A DNA stretch of 64,000 bases from Cyanobacterium stanieri PCC 7202 (GTDB lineage: Bacteria > Cyanobacteriota > Cyanobacteriia > Cyanobacteriales > Cyanobacteriaceae), in NCBI GenBank assembly GCA_000317655.1, contig CP003940.1:620001-684000 (forward strand), in the 5' to 3' direction. A model generated the notes under the pieces. The model searched no databases. It was not told where the DNA came from and saw nothing but the letters and a program-made list of their open reading frames with translations. Below, piece after piece: positions 54,670 to 63,337 of this stretch; positions within the stretch are counted from its first letter, which is position 1, and every line of letters begins with the position of its first letter. The position numbers were made by a program, and so were the translations under genes.

Positions 54670-55533
54670 TTAAAAATCCCAATCCTCATCCTCATTATCA
54701 AAATTATCTAAATCTTCATCTACATCATAGGCAGGGGTAATTACTCGATAGGTAGCATCATAAATTCCTCCTTGGGAAGGGCGAGGGTTAGGTTGTTGAC
54801 GGGGAGGAATTTTGGCACTTTTGGGTATAATTTCGGTTCTTTCTCTGGGTTGATAGGAATAGGGGGCGGCTTGGCGGGTTTTTGGTTTTATTTCTTGTTC
54901 TGATTCTTCTAGTTCTATGATTTCTTTTTCTGGTGGTATGTCAATGGTTTTTTCCTCTTGATCGATAAGCTTTTCTGGTGGTATATCAATTGTTTTTTCT
55001 TGTTCTACTTTTTCTTCTATAAAATCATCGAAATCATCTTCTTTTTTGCTCAAGTTGTCTTCTTGAGTAAAGTTTTTTGCGGGTTTTTGGATAGGTTCAT
55101 TATTTTCATAAAATTCTCCTAATGGTTGATTATATTCAAAGGGATTAAGATCAACTTTTGGTGATTTGTTAGGTTCTATTTCTGGCTCGGGGGGATAAAT
55201 AGGTTCATCTTGGTATCTGGGTTGATAGTTGGGATGATATTTTTCTTCTATTTTTCTTGAGTATTGACTATCCGTTGATGGGGGTGGTTCGTTAGGAATA
55301 TTATAGTTTCTCTTAGAATAATTATTGGTTTTTGGAGTGGATAAATTAATCAAGAATTTGATAATTAGGGTAGAAAGTATACCACCTAAAAAGGCGGAGA
55401 AAAGTATAATTGATAGGGGGATATTGATGGGGGCAGATCCAAGGATAATAATAGGTATTGTTGCGGAATTTTGTAATAGTAATAGGACTAAGATTAATAA
55501 AAATAGAATTAGTATTAAACTTTTGAAGTTCAT
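54670..55533 (-). CDS. LapA-like membrane protein with long acidic disordered tail
   Basis: A 287-residue protein. The N-terminal ~65 residues have two hydrophobic helices (LILILFLLILVLLLLQNSATIPIIIL and IPLSIILFSAFLGGILSTLI), matching the LapA/DUF1049 pattern. The remaining ~220 residues are low-complexity, rich in Pro, Glu, Asp, Asn, Gln and Tyr, with an exact repeat of EKTIDIPPEK and the strongly acidic end DVDEDLDNFDNEDEDWDF. The tail is probably cytoplasmic and unstructured and could tether a partner. The function is unknown. Confidence 0.75.
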   Translation of the reverse strand: MNFKSLILILFLLILVLLLLQNSATIPIIILGSAPINIPLSIILFSAFLGGILSTLIIKFLINLSTPKTNNYSKRNYNIPNEPPPSTDSQYSRKIEEKYHPNYQPRYQDEPIYPPEPEIEPNKSPKVDLNPFEYNQPLGEFYENNEPIQKPAKNFTQEDNLSKKEDDFDDFIEEKVEQEKTIDIPPEKLIDQEEKTIDIPPEKEIIELEESEQEIKPKTRQAAPYSYQPRERTEIIPKSAKIPPRQQPNPRPSQGGIYDATYRVITPAYDVDEDLDNFDNEDEDWDF

Positions 55534-55717
55534 GGTTAAGTTTTGTTGATGGGGATAATGTTAGTTTTTCTGAGCAAAGAACATATATAAACTATTTTTT
55601 GAGGATTTTGTTATAAATAAATTTGATTTAGATCAAGAATAAAATTGTTCTTTTTGGTGGATATAAATATTTAATATATTCAAGAAAAATTAGTAAAAAT
55701 ATTGATTAACAACCTAA

Positions 55718-55748
55718 CAAGGGGAGTTAAGCCCCTTGTATTTTTTTA
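55718..55748 (+). terminator. Plus-strand intrinsic terminator without an upstream plus-strand gene
   Basis: CAAGGGG (55718-55724) pairs with CCCCTTG (55732-55738), followed by TATTTTTTTA. The T-run is on the plus strand, while both neighbouring genes are on the minus strand. On the minus strand it lies downstream of the universal stress gene but has no immediate T-run, so it may serve that gene only weakly. Confidence 0.6.
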
Positions 55749-55788
55749 TGATGATTTTCTTATGGATTATTTTATTGCCAAAAAAATA

Positions 55789-56667
55789 TTATTTCTCTAG
55801 GGGAAAATAAACTAAGGGGAACCAACTACGATGGAGAATTTCCTGACCAAAACTGCGCACTGTCCAGTTTAGTAAAATATTATCACGGTCATCGGCAATG
55901 GCGATCGCACTTACATCATAATTAAGGGCAACGTCAAGAATTTCGGTAATAGGATCACCTTTTTTCACGAGGGATTGAACTTCTAAACCTAAATCTTTTA
56001 ATTCCTGTTCGACTACCGCCAAATCTTTTTCGGCATTTTCGAGTCTATTTTCTAATAAAATGGGAGAACGAGAAACTTCTTCTACTACAGTTAATAATAA
56101 AATTTGGTGCCGAGTTTTGATGGTTTCTTTTTGACAATATTCTTTGACTTTATCAATAAGATAACGGGAAGATTTTCCACCCTTATAAGGTACTAACCAA
56201 AAACGATTAAGATGTTTGCATCGTAAGGCTAATTCTTCATCTCTATAAACGGAAATTAATTGAGGGCGTAAAATCATTAAAGGTACTTTTAGTTTTTTGG
56301 TTAATTTAGTGGCAGTAGAACCAAATAAACCCTCTTGAATAGCAGTTCTTACTGCAGTACCTAAAATGACAAAATCAATATTGTATTTTTCTACAGTTTC
56401 GATAATATTGGGTGTTGCATCCCCAGAGATAACTTCTATATTAACCTTAATTGTATCAGGAACATTCTCTAATTGAGAAGAAAGAAAATTTTTAACCTCT
56501 TCAATTCTTTCATAATCAATTCGGGGAATTTCTCCCTCTGTCCAGACGGGAACACTATGTAAAAAGGTAATTTCTTTTAAACCACTATGTTCAAAACTAG
56601 CCACAAATCGGGTTAATTTGTGTAAACCATCTTTTAAATCTGTACAAATTAGGCAACGTTGAAGCAT
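55789..56667 (-). CDS. Universal stress protein with two UspA domains
   Basis: A 292-residue protein with tandem UspA folds (~1-140 and ~150-290). The first domain contains VILGTAVRTAIQEGLFGSTATKLTKKLKVPLMILRP, which resembles the nucleotide-binding GxxG-x9-G(S/T) segment of ATP-type Usps. The second (DVSAIAIADDRDNILL and onward) lacks that pattern, so it may be structural. It is soluble and cytoplasmic; the family is linked to stress and redox adaptation. Transcribed alone on the minus strand. Confidence 0.9.
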   Translation of the reverse strand: MLQRCLICTDLKDGLHKLTRFVASFEHSGLKEITFLHSVPVWTEGEIPRIDYERIEEVKNFLSSQLENVPDTIKVNIEVISGDATPNIIETVEKYNIDFVILGTAVRTAIQEGLFGSTATKLTKKLKVPLMILRPQLISVYRDEELALRCKHLNRFWLVPYKGGKSSRYLIDKVKEYCQKETIKTRHQILLLTVVEEVSRSPILLENRLENAEKDLAVVEQELKDLGLEVQSLVKKGDPITEILDVALNYDVSAIAIADDRDNILLNWTVRSFGQEILHRSWFPLVYFPLEK

Positions 56668-56782
56668 ATATTTTTCTTTTGTCTTGAATTATTTTATTTA
56701 TTTTAGATTAACATTTAACTAGGTGTTAATTGCTGGTTTAACCTTGGGTTAAGATGAGCAAATACTTTTTATTTATGTTATG

Positions 56783-57373
56783 TTAAATTTTTTCTCCACT
56801 GAGTATAAATACAGGGGCGATCGCAGCGAAAACTTGGCTCAGTCCCCTTGTTTCTAGGCGGTTGATGGATGATTGCACCACTTCAATGTTTCGGGCTTGT
56901 AATTGGGCTAGTCCTTCGGAGAGTTGATAGAGATTTTCCAAATTAGAGGCGATCGCCACCACCCTTCCTTGAGGTTGTAAATATTCCCACACCTCCAACA
57001 AAACCGCCTTGACCGATTTACCACCACCAATAAAAACCCGATTCGGCTTCGACTTTATTTCCCCTAGACAATCTGGAGCGCTACCCTCACGGACAGTAAC
57101 ATTTTTGACATTAAATAAACGACAATTTTTTTTGATCAAAGAAACAATTTCAGGATCACGCTCAATGGCAACAATTTCACTCTTAGGACAGAGCAAACCC
57201 ATCTCAATGGAAACAGTACCAGTACCCGCCCCAATATCCCAAATTACCGAATTATCCTCCAAGCGTAGCGCCGACAAAATCAACAACCTGACCTCTCTTT
57301 TGGTCAGAGGAATCCCCGGTAAACGCTCAAAAAGTTCGTCAGGTATTCCCGAAGTTTTATATTTCCACACCAT
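56783..57373 (-). CDS. cbiT: Precorrin-6B C15-methyltransferase/decarboxylase subunit CbiT
   Basis: CbiT acts in corrin-ring synthesis, methylating C15 and removing the acetate carboxyl of the C12 side chain using S-adenosylmethionine. The 196-residue protein starts GIPDELFERLPGIPLTKREVRLL, has the SAM loop VIWDIGAGTGTVSIEM, IVAIERDPEIVSLI and the GSAPDCLGE / PNRVFIGGGK blocks. It lies 43 bp after cobO on the same strand, so both cobalamin genes probably share an mRNA. Many cyanobacteria make pseudocobalamin by this route. Confidence 0.93.
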   Translation of the reverse strand: MVWKYKTSGIPDELFERLPGIPLTKREVRLLILSALRLEDNSVIWDIGAGTGTVSIEMGLLCPKSEIVAIERDPEIVSLIKKNCRLFNVKNVTVREGSAPDCLGEIKSKPNRVFIGGGKSVKAVLLEVWEYLQPQGRVVAIASNLENLYQLSEGLAQLQARNIEVVQSSINRLETRGLSQVFAAIAPVFILSGEKI

Positions 57374-57416
57374 AAGCCAACATCAATAAATGGTCAAAAA
57401 CATTATACCTTGACCC

Positions 57417-58028
57417 CTAAAACTCGATGCCCGGTTGTGCCTTTATACCCTGTTCCTTAAAAGGATGCTTAATGAGCTTCATTTCTGTAACCAAATCAGC
57501 TTTTTCCACTAATTCTGGTTTTGCACCCCTTCCTGTCAAAATAACGTGGGAATCCGCAGGTTTTTGCTCCAGTACCCCTATCACTTCATTTACATCTAAA
57601 TAATCCATCTTCAGGGCGATATTAATTTCATCGAGAAAAGTTAATTTATATTCAGGATTAAGGATAAACTCCTTAGCTTTTGCCCATGCTTTTTGTGCCA
57701 TCATGGTATCCCTTTCTCGATCTTGAGTTTCCCACGTAAAACCTTCCCCCATGGCATAAAATTCCAATTGTTCAGACCATTGTTCCAATACCGCCTTTTC
57801 CGCAGGTTCCCAAGCACCCTTAATAAATTGCACGATCGCCACTTGATAACCATGTCCGAGCGATCGCATCACCATCCCCAAACCAGCGGTGGTTTTGCCC
57901 TTACCGTTGCCCGTATGGACAATGATTAATCCCTTTTCCTGTTTCATATTTGCCAAACGCTGTTCTTGGATTTCCTTGCGTTTTTGCATCTTTTTTTTAT
58001 AGTCTTCGTCGCTTAGTTGTCCACTCAT
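57417..58028 (-). CDS. cobO: Cob(I)yrinic acid a,c-diamide adenosyltransferase
   Basis: CobO (BtuR/CobA type) transfers the adenosyl group of ATP to reduced corrinoid. The 203-residue protein has the P-loop VHTGNGKGKTTAGLGMVMRSLGHG, VQFIKGAWEPAEKAVLEQW, LTFLDEINIALKMDYLD and HVILTGRGAKPELVEKADLVTEM, followed by KHPFKEQGIKAQPGIEF, the standard C-terminus. The first ~28 residues are highly charged (KKKMQKRKEIQEQRLANMKQ). It is the first gene of a likely cobO-cbiT pair. Confidence 0.95.
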   Translation of the reverse strand: MSGQLSDEDYKKKMQKRKEIQEQRLANMKQEKGLIIVHTGNGKGKTTAGLGMVMRSLGHGYQVAIVQFIKGAWEPAEKAVLEQWSEQLEFYAMGEGFTWETQDRERDTMMAQKAWAKAKEFILNPEYKLTFLDEINIALKMDYLDVNEVIGVLEQKPADSHVILTGRGAKPELVEKADLVTEMKLIKHPFKEQGIKAQPGIEF

Positions 58029-58209
58029 TTTTTTATTTTCCTAATACGAATCCATGGGGGTGATCAAATGTGCATCTAGTTTTTAGTTTAGGTGGGGAAT
58101 GGGGAATAGGCAATAGGGAACAAAATTAATTAAATCGGGAAAAGTGGCATTAATGAGACAAAATATTGCAGAATGTTAAATAGGTAAACCAAAAGTTAAC
58201 AATGATTCC

Positions 58210-58596
58210 GTGAACAACCAGATATTAGAAACAAAAATTAATAGACCAGAAGTCAGGAACGTGATCATAACCATTTCCAGCGTTGTAGTGTTAACAATGG
58301 TAATAGTTCTCTCATTTTGGTTGTTACCCTCAAAAAATCCCTACATACAAGAAGTTTTATCCTATCAAGGCAATATGGAAAGGGGAGAAGCAATTTTTAA
58401 TGTCAATTGTGCTGGTTGTCATGGTGTCCAAGGAGTCGGAAACGTAGGCCCTACATTAACAAACGTTTCTAAACGTAAATCGGAGAAAAGCATCATCAAT
58501 CAGGTGATTAGTGGACAAACTCCTCCCATGCCCAAGTTTCAACCCTCAGCAGAAGACATGGCGGATTTACTCGCTTATTTACGGGAGTTAAATTAA
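58210..58596 (+). CDS. cytM: Cytochrome cM
   Basis: CytM is a low-abundance membrane-anchored class I c-type cytochrome of cyanobacteria, thought to regulate photosynthetic or respiratory electron flow. The 128-residue protein has an N-terminal membrane helix (VIITISSVVVLTMVIVLSFWLL, 18-39) and a single heme domain: CAGCH (Cys67, Cys70, His71) and the likely axial Met107 in SGQTPPMPKF, then DLLAYLREL. The GTG at 58210 is the only suitable start; the ATG at 58202 meets TGA at once. No ribosome-binding site is apparent. A family A repeat follows downstream. Confidence 0.9.
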   Translation: MNNQILETKINRPEVRNVIITISSVVVLTMVIVLSFWLLPSKNPYIQEVLSYQGNMERGEAIFNVNCAGCHGVQGVGNVGPTLTNVSKRKSEKSIINQVISGQTPPMPKFQPSAEDMADLLAYLRELN

Positions 58597-58632
58597 TGGT
58601 GTTGTTGATTTTAGATATGATTTATCATTTGA

Positions 58633-58661
58633 GGGAACAGGGAACGGGGAACAGGCAACGG
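58633..58661. repeat. GGGAACAGG tandem repeat
   Basis: Three to four units of GGGAACA/GGGAACG lie just after cytM. The array matches those at 31171-31200 and 34891-34918, and a related array (GGGGAATGGGGAATAGG) sits upstream of cytM at 58090-58122. Confidence 0.55.
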
Positions 58662-58706
58662 TGATAATATTTTGATAAATTTCTGGTGTCATTCAATTAT
58701 ATTTTG

Positions 58707-58809
58707 TATCGAGTTCGACGAATCAGTTATGAAAAGGAATCCTGTTTTGCCCCCTAAATCCCCCAATTCTGGGGGACTTTCATTGTAACAATTTATCCGA
58801 ACTTGATAT
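58707..58809. repeat. Family A palindromic miniature repeat, complete copy
   Basis: From TATCGAGTTCGACGAATCAG to TTATCCGAACTTGATATC this ~103-bp unit is nearly identical to 16113-16216. Its ends TATC(A/G)AGTTCG and CGAACTTGATA are near-perfect inverted repeats. It lies between convergent cytM and nanE. Confidence 0.82.
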
Positions 58810-58893
58810 CATCCCATGATTAAGCAATGCCAAGAATAAATACTCATTACTCATTACTCTACCCTAACTAGAAAATTTTATCCCCAACTCAAG

Positions 58894-59565
58894 TTAACTA
58901 TTAATGGTTTCCACATATTCCCTTGTTTGTAAATCAATACCTGTGATGGCAGTACCCACAACCACCGCAAAAACTCCCATTTCGAGGGCTTTTTTAGCAT
59001 CTTGGGGGGTTTTTATCCCTCCTTCACAAATGATTGGCTTATCGATGGTGTTGACTAATTCCTTGAGAAAGTCGAAGTTAGGGGGTGTTTTGTGGACGGT
59101 GTCCTCTGTATAACCATATAACGTAGTACCTATAAAATCTGCCCCTGCTTGGCTAGAGGCGATCGCACTTTCGAGGGTATCAATATCCGCCATCACCAAA
59201 CGACCCAAATTTGACTTAATTTTAGCGATAATATCCGCCATTTGTTCCCCATTAGGACGAGGGCGCAAGGTAGCATCCACCGCAATAATATCCGCCCCTG
59301 CCTCACTTACTGCCACCGCATCCTCATATCTGGGGGTAATATATACCGAAGAGTTTAACCCCATCTGCTTCCATAAACCAATAATAGGGATAGAAGGTGC
59401 GAGGGTACGCACAGCCCGAATGTGGCTTGGGCTATCGATTCTAACCCCCTTTGCCCCATTCATAATTGATGCAAGGGCGATCGCCCCTATCATCTCAGGT
59501 TGATGTAAAGGAGAATCACTAGGCGCCTGACAAGAAACAATTAAACTCGATTTTAAAGCCTTCAT
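58894..59565 (-). CDS. nanE: N-acetylmannosamine-6-phosphate 2-epimerase
   Basis: NanE interconverts ManNAc-6-phosphate and GlcNAc-6-phosphate. The 223-residue TIM barrel has LIVSCQAPSDSPLHQPE, IMNGAKGVRIDSPSHI, PIIGLWK, DIIAVDATLRPRP, MADIDTL and ICEGGIKTPQDAKKALEMG, all family signatures. No other sialic-acid catabolic gene (nanA, nanK) is nearby, so it may serve amino-sugar recycling. It converges with cytM. Confidence 0.93.
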   Translation of the reverse strand: MKALKSSLIVSCQAPSDSPLHQPEMIGAIALASIMNGAKGVRIDSPSHIRAVRTLAPSIPIIGLWKQMGLNSSVYITPRYEDAVAVSEAGADIIAVDATLRPRPNGEQMADIIAKIKSNLGRLVMADIDTLESAIASSQAGADFIGTTLYGYTEDTVHKTPPNFDFLKELVNTIDKPIICEGGIKTPQDAKKALEMGVFAVVVGTAITGIDLQTREYVETINS

Positions 59566-59722
59566 AAAGAAATAAGGATGGATGCAATGAGTAAAACTAA
59601 TTGTCTATTGTCCATTGTCCATTGTCAATTCTTAAATTAGGCTACCATGGATAAGACGTTATCATAATTTCAGAAGAAATTATTAGCAAAATCAAAGGCG
59701 TATTATTTAAACCTCTGACATC

Positions 59723-61630
59723 ATGGAAGAATCTTTCACTCTGACTTTACTAATCATCATAACCGTATTTGCAGGGATAAGTTCTCAAGTATTGGGAGAA
59801 TTCTTCAAAATACCCAGTATCGTTTTCCTGCTCATCTTTGGGGTGTTATTGGGTAGAGATGGTTTAGGTATATTACAGCCCGAACTTTTAGGAGTGGGAT
59901 TAGAAGTATTAGTCGCCCTCGCCGTAGCCATCATTTTATTTGAGGGAGGGTTAAACCTAGAATTAAAACAACTAGATAAAGTATCAGGGAGTCTAAGAAA
60001 TCTCGTCACCATAGGAACTTTAATCACCTTTATCTTTGGTGGTATGGCAGCCCATTGGTTAGCCGAATTTCCTTGGGAAATCGCCTTTTTATACGCTTCC
60101 TTGGTGGTTGTTACAGGCCCCACGGTGGTTGGGCCATTATTAAAACAAGTGGCCGTAGATAAGCGGGTAGCCACCTTACTAGAAGGGGAAGGGGTTTTAA
60201 TTGATCCCGTGGGTGCCATTCTCGCCGTGGTGGTATTGGATACCATCCTCAACAGTTCTGCCTATTCCCTCGAAATTGTCACAGGTTTGTTATTCCGTCT
60301 CGGTATTGGGGCGATTATTGGCGGTGTCAGTGGTTGGTTATTAGGTTCATTTCAAAAAAACGCCAATTTTGTGCCTGAAGAATTAAAAAATTTAGTCGTC
60401 TTGGCAGGGGTATGGGGTACATTTGGACTATCCCAGATGATTATTAGTGAGTCAGGGTTAATGGCGACGGTGACAGCGGGAATTGTGGTGAGGGCTTCTG
60501 GCATTCCCGAGGAAAGGTTACTATTGCGCTTCAAAGGGCAGTTAACGGTATTATGTGTATCGGTTTTGTTTATCCTCTTGGCGGCGGATTTATCCATCGA
60601 TAGTATTTTCGCCTTGGGATGGGGAAGTGTCTTCACTGTTTTAGTATTAATGTTCTTGGTTCGCCCCCTCAGTATTTTGATTTGTACTTGGAATAGTGAT
60701 CTCAATTGGCGCCAGAAAACCTTTTTAGCATGGATTGCACCTAGGGGTATTGTGTCTGCTTCTGTGGCTTCTTTGTTCTCAATTTTGTTAACCCAAAATG
60801 GTATTAACGGGGGAGATTCTATTAAGGGGTTAGTTTTCCTCACTATCATGATGACGGTTTTCGCCCAAGGTTTAAGCGCTGGTGCGGTGGCAAATTTACT
60901 CAAAATCAAGTCCTCCTATGCAGGGGGTGCGGTAATTGTAGGGTGTAATCAACTGGGGCGTTTGATTGGGCGCATTTATCAAAATCAAGGGGAGTCGGTG
61001 GTTTTAATTGATACGGATAAGGATGCTTGTGAAAAGGCTAAACAGGACAATTTACCTGTGTTTGAGAGTAGCGGTTTAGATCCTGAAGTGATGGAACAAG
61101 CTGGTATTACTTCTGTAGGAACTTTGGTGGCTCTTACTAATAATGGGGATGTTAATTTAATGATTGCACAAAGGGCGATCGAAGAATTTGCACCGCCGAA
61201 GGTGTTGGCTGTTTTTCCGAAGCAAAATGATAATAATGTGAAGGCAAATAAGCAAAAAATTAATCAGCCTTTTATTAATGAGTTACCTGTAAAAACTTGG
61301 AATCAATATTTACAAGATGGTTTATTTCGGCTTGGTAAAACGGTGATTAGGGGTAAGGGTGATGCTATCGATTTTCAACAGGTACATATTCAGGCTTTGA
61401 TTGCTTCGGGCGAAATGTTGCCCCTTTTGGTGCGCCGTAATGGTAAATTGGATATTATTCAGGCTAATGAAGAATGGAAGTTAGGAGATGAGATTATTTA
61501 TCTTCTTCATGATCCTCGTCCGCAATTATTGAAACGTTTATCGGGAGTTAGTGCTTCTTCTCGTCTCAATTTGGAAAAATTACCGAAGGTGGAGGAGATT
61601 CCTTTATCGGTGAATATCAAACAAGCGTAA
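59723..61630 (+). CDS. Cation:proton antiporter with RCK/TrkA-N domain (CPA1 type)
   Basis: A 635-residue membrane antiporter, probably exchanging Na+ (or K+) for H+. About 12 hydrophobic helices fill residues 5-400. The likely ion site is GEGVLIDPVGAILAVVVLD, preceded by VVVTGPTVVGPLL and the early motif FEGGLNLELKQL. The cytoplasmic part has a TrkA-N Rossmann motif (GAVIVGCNQLGRLIGRIYQ, VLIDTDKDACEKA) at ~405-520 and a C-terminal TrkA-C-like segment, suggesting nucleotide control of activity. It resembles the NhaS/NhaP group; the exact ion cannot be read from the sequence. Confidence 0.9.
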   Translation: MEESFTLTLLIIITVFAGISSQVLGEFFKIPSIVFLLIFGVLLGRDGLGILQPELLGVGLEVLVALAVAIILFEGGLNLELKQLDKVSGSLRNLVTIGTLITFIFGGMAAHWLAEFPWEIAFLYASLVVVTGPTVVGPLLKQVAVDKRVATLLEGEGVLIDPVGAILAVVVLDTILNSSAYSLEIVTGLLFRLGIGAIIGGVSGWLLGSFQKNANFVPEELKNLVVLAGVWGTFGLSQMIISESGLMATVTAGIVVRASGIPEERLLLRFKGQLTVLCVSVLFILLAADLSIDSIFALGWGSVFTVLVLMFLVRPLSILICTWNSDLNWRQKTFLAWIAPRGIVSASVASLFSILLTQNGINGGDSIKGLVFLTIMMTVFAQGLSAGAVANLLKIKSSYAGGAVIVGCNQLGRLIGRIYQNQGESVVLIDTDKDACEKAKQDNLPVFESSGLDPEVMEQAGITSVGTLVALTNNGDVNLMIAQRAIEEFAPPKVLAVFPKQNDNNVKANKQKINQPFINELPVKTWNQYLQDGLFRLGKTVIRGKGDAIDFQQVHIQALIASGEMLPLLVRRNGKLDIIQANEEWKLGDEIIYLLHDPRPQLLKRLSGVSASSRLNLEKLPKVEEIPLSVNIKQA

Positions 61631-61658
61631 CAGTTTCGGTGATAGGAAAAGAATATTA

Positions 61659-61690
61659 AGTCCCCCAGAATTGGGGGATTTAGGGGGCTA
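61659..61690. repeat. Family A repeat core, reverse orientation
   Basis: AGTCCCCCAGAATTGGGGGA followed by TTTAGGGGGC is the reverse complement of the family A core. The outer ends are missing. It lies between the antiporter and rsmA genes and could terminate the first. Confidence 0.6.
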
Positions 61691-61723
61691 ATTTATTATT
61701 TTTGTTAATCTTTTGAATTTTTT

Positions 61724-62545
61724 ATGGCGATTAGAGCAAAAAAAAAGTTTGGACAGCATTGGTTAAAGAGCGAAAATGCTTTAAATAATATTATTCGTAC
61801 TGCTCAATTAAGTAAGGGCGATCGCATCTTAGAAATTGGACCGGGTACTGGGGTTTTAACAGAGAGAATGTTATCCTATGTGGATAAATTATTAGCCATT
61901 GAAATTGACCGAGATTTATGTAAATTGTTAGTCAAAAAGTATGGGGAAAGAGATAATTTTCTTTTGTTGGAAGGGGATTTTTTAGAGCTAGATATTGACA
62001 ATATTTTAAACAACTTTCCTAATTTTAGTAACTATAATAAAGTGGTCGCTAATATTCCTTATAATATCACTGGCCCTATTATTGAAAAACTCCTCGGCAC
62101 CATTGCCAACCCTAACCCAAAACCTTTAGAATCAATCGTTTTACTCATTCAAAAGGAAGTGGGCGATCGCCTCGTAGCTGAACCCAACAACAAAGTTTAT
62201 GGAGCATTATCCCTAAAAGTTCAATACCTCGCAGATTGTGAAATCGCCTGTTTAGTACCTGCCAAAGATTTTAGTCCTCGCCCCAAAGTTGATTCAGTGG
62301 TAGTGAAAATTACCCCTAGAAAATTAGAGAAAGAAGTTAATAATCCTAGGTTTTTAGAAACTATTATTAAGTTAGGTTTTGCTAGTAGAAGAAAAATGTT
62401 AAAAAATAACCTGAAATCTTTAGTTGATACTGATAAACTAGAAAATATATTAACAGAATTAAACTTAAATCCCCTAGCAAGGGCGGAAAATTTAGGTTTA
62501 TCTGATTGGATTTTATTAAGTGATGAATTAGAAAAGAGTCTTTAA
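61724..62545 (+). CDS. rsmA: 16S rRNA dimethyladenosine transferase
   Basis: RsmA (KsgA) dimethylates two adjacent adenosines near the 3' end of 16S rRNA. The 273-residue SAM methyltransferase has KKKFGQHWLKSENALNNII, the SAM loop ILEIGPGTGVLTERML, LAIEIDRDL, VVANIPYNITGPI (NIPY catalytic motif) and PRPKVDSVVVKI, followed by the C-terminal helical domain (FASRRKMLKNNLKSL). The ATG lies 31 bp before the toxin-antitoxin pair's upstream gap on the same strand. Confidence 0.95.
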   Translation: MAIRAKKKFGQHWLKSENALNNIIRTAQLSKGDRILEIGPGTGVLTERMLSYVDKLLAIEIDRDLCKLLVKKYGERDNFLLLEGDFLELDIDNILNNFPNFSNYNKVVANIPYNITGPIIEKLLGTIANPNPKPLESIVLLIQKEVGDRLVAEPNNKVYGALSLKVQYLADCEIACLVPAKDFSPRPKVDSVVVKITPRKLEKEVNNPRFLETIIKLGFASRRKMLKNNLKSLVDTDKLENILTELNLNPLARAENLGLSDWILLSDELEKSL

Positions 62546-62576
62546 CTACAATAGAACTTTAGAAATAAAATTAGGT

Positions 62577-62900
62577 ATGGCAGATATACTAATAAAGCAA
62601 AATGACATCTTGAATAAAGAAAAGGTATTAGAAACAATACAAAAACACAAAAATATTTTCACTAAATATCATGTAAAAACTCTGGCTTTGTTCGGCTCAA
62701 CAGCAAGAAATGAAGCAACAGAGAGTAGTGATTTGGATTTTTTAGTAGAGTTTAACATAACTCCTACATTTGATAATTATATGGACTTAAAATTTTATCT
62801 AGAAAAGCTATTCAAAAAGCCCATTGACTTAGTAATAAAAGAAGATTTAAAACCTATCATTAAAGACCAAGTAATTCAAGAAGCATTTTATGTCTCGTAG
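62577..62900 (+). CDS. mntA: MntA-like nucleotidyltransferase antitoxin
   Basis: A 107-residue minimal nucleotidyltransferase. GS at 40-41 and DLD at 52-54 form the exact GSX10DXD motif (FGSTARNEATESSDLDFLVEF region) of MntA antitoxins, which AMPylate the partner HepT toxin and so neutralise it. The C-terminal half has KLFKKPIDLVIKEDLKP, as in the family. The 3' end overlaps the HepT gene by 11 bp, giving coupled translation. Codon use is more AT-rich than rsmA before it, consistent with a mobile defence cassette. Confidence 0.9.
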   Translation: MADILIKQNDILNKEKVLETIQKHKNIFTKYHVKTLALFGSTARNEATESSDLDFLVEFNITPTFDNYMDLKFYLEKLFKKPIDLVIKEDLKPIIKDQVIQEAFYVS

Positions 62901-63225
62901 TATTAATCTTTATTTAAAGGATATTATTATCAGTATTGATAAAATAAAAAAATATACAACTAACTTAACCTATGATGAATTATTGGAAGATGAAAAAACT
63001 ATTGAATCTGTAATGTATAATCTGATCATTATAGGAGAAGCAACAAAAAAAATTCCTCCAGAAATAAGAATATTATATCCAAATATAGAATGGCAAAAAA
63101 TAGCAGGATTAAGAGATGTTATTGCCCACGGTTATTTTTCTATTAATATCAATATTATCTGGAATATCATTCAAACAAAACTAGATGATTTAAAATCTTG
63201 TATCCAAGAAATAATCAACGAATGA
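62890..63225 (+). CDS. hepT: HepT-like HEPN ribonuclease toxin
   Basis: A 111-residue HEPN-domain protein. LRDVIAHGYF gives the RX4HXY motif with Arg75, His80 and Tyr82: the ribonuclease active site and the tyrosine AMPylated by MntA. The N-terminal helix (LYLKDIIISIDKIKKYT) and YNLIIIGEATKKIPPEI are typical. The start ATG lies within the last codons of mntA. Such pairs act as toxin-antitoxin modules with proposed antiphage or plasmid-stability roles. Confidence 0.92.
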   Translation: MSRSINLYLKDIIISIDKIKKYTTNLTYDELLEDEKTIESVMYNLIIIGEATKKIPPEIRILYPNIEWQKIAGLRDVIAHGYFSININIIWNIIQTKLDDLKSCIQEIINE

Positions 63226-63337
63226 GGGTGATATATATAAAAAAATGCTCAAGTCCAACACCTGCTGAGTTATTGTAAGATTGAGGATGTAACACAAACT
63301 TAGAAATCAACTGTTAACTGTCAATTAGAATCGGATT

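Noticed and set aside
56690-56790. Cobalamin riboswitch near cbiT/cobO
   Set aside because: Reading the region upstream of cobO (58029-58209) and between the two genes shows no B12-box-like conserved stretch.
59785-60252. 155-codon antisense frame in the antiporter 5' half
   Set aside because: Same reason: a shadow of a conserved gene, with a low-complexity Thr/Asn/Lys product.
60352-60909. 185-codon open frame antisense to the antiporter
   Set aside because: It mirrors a well-supported membrane transporter gene, has a Lys/Thr/Pro-rich product with no family resemblance and no ribosome-binding site.
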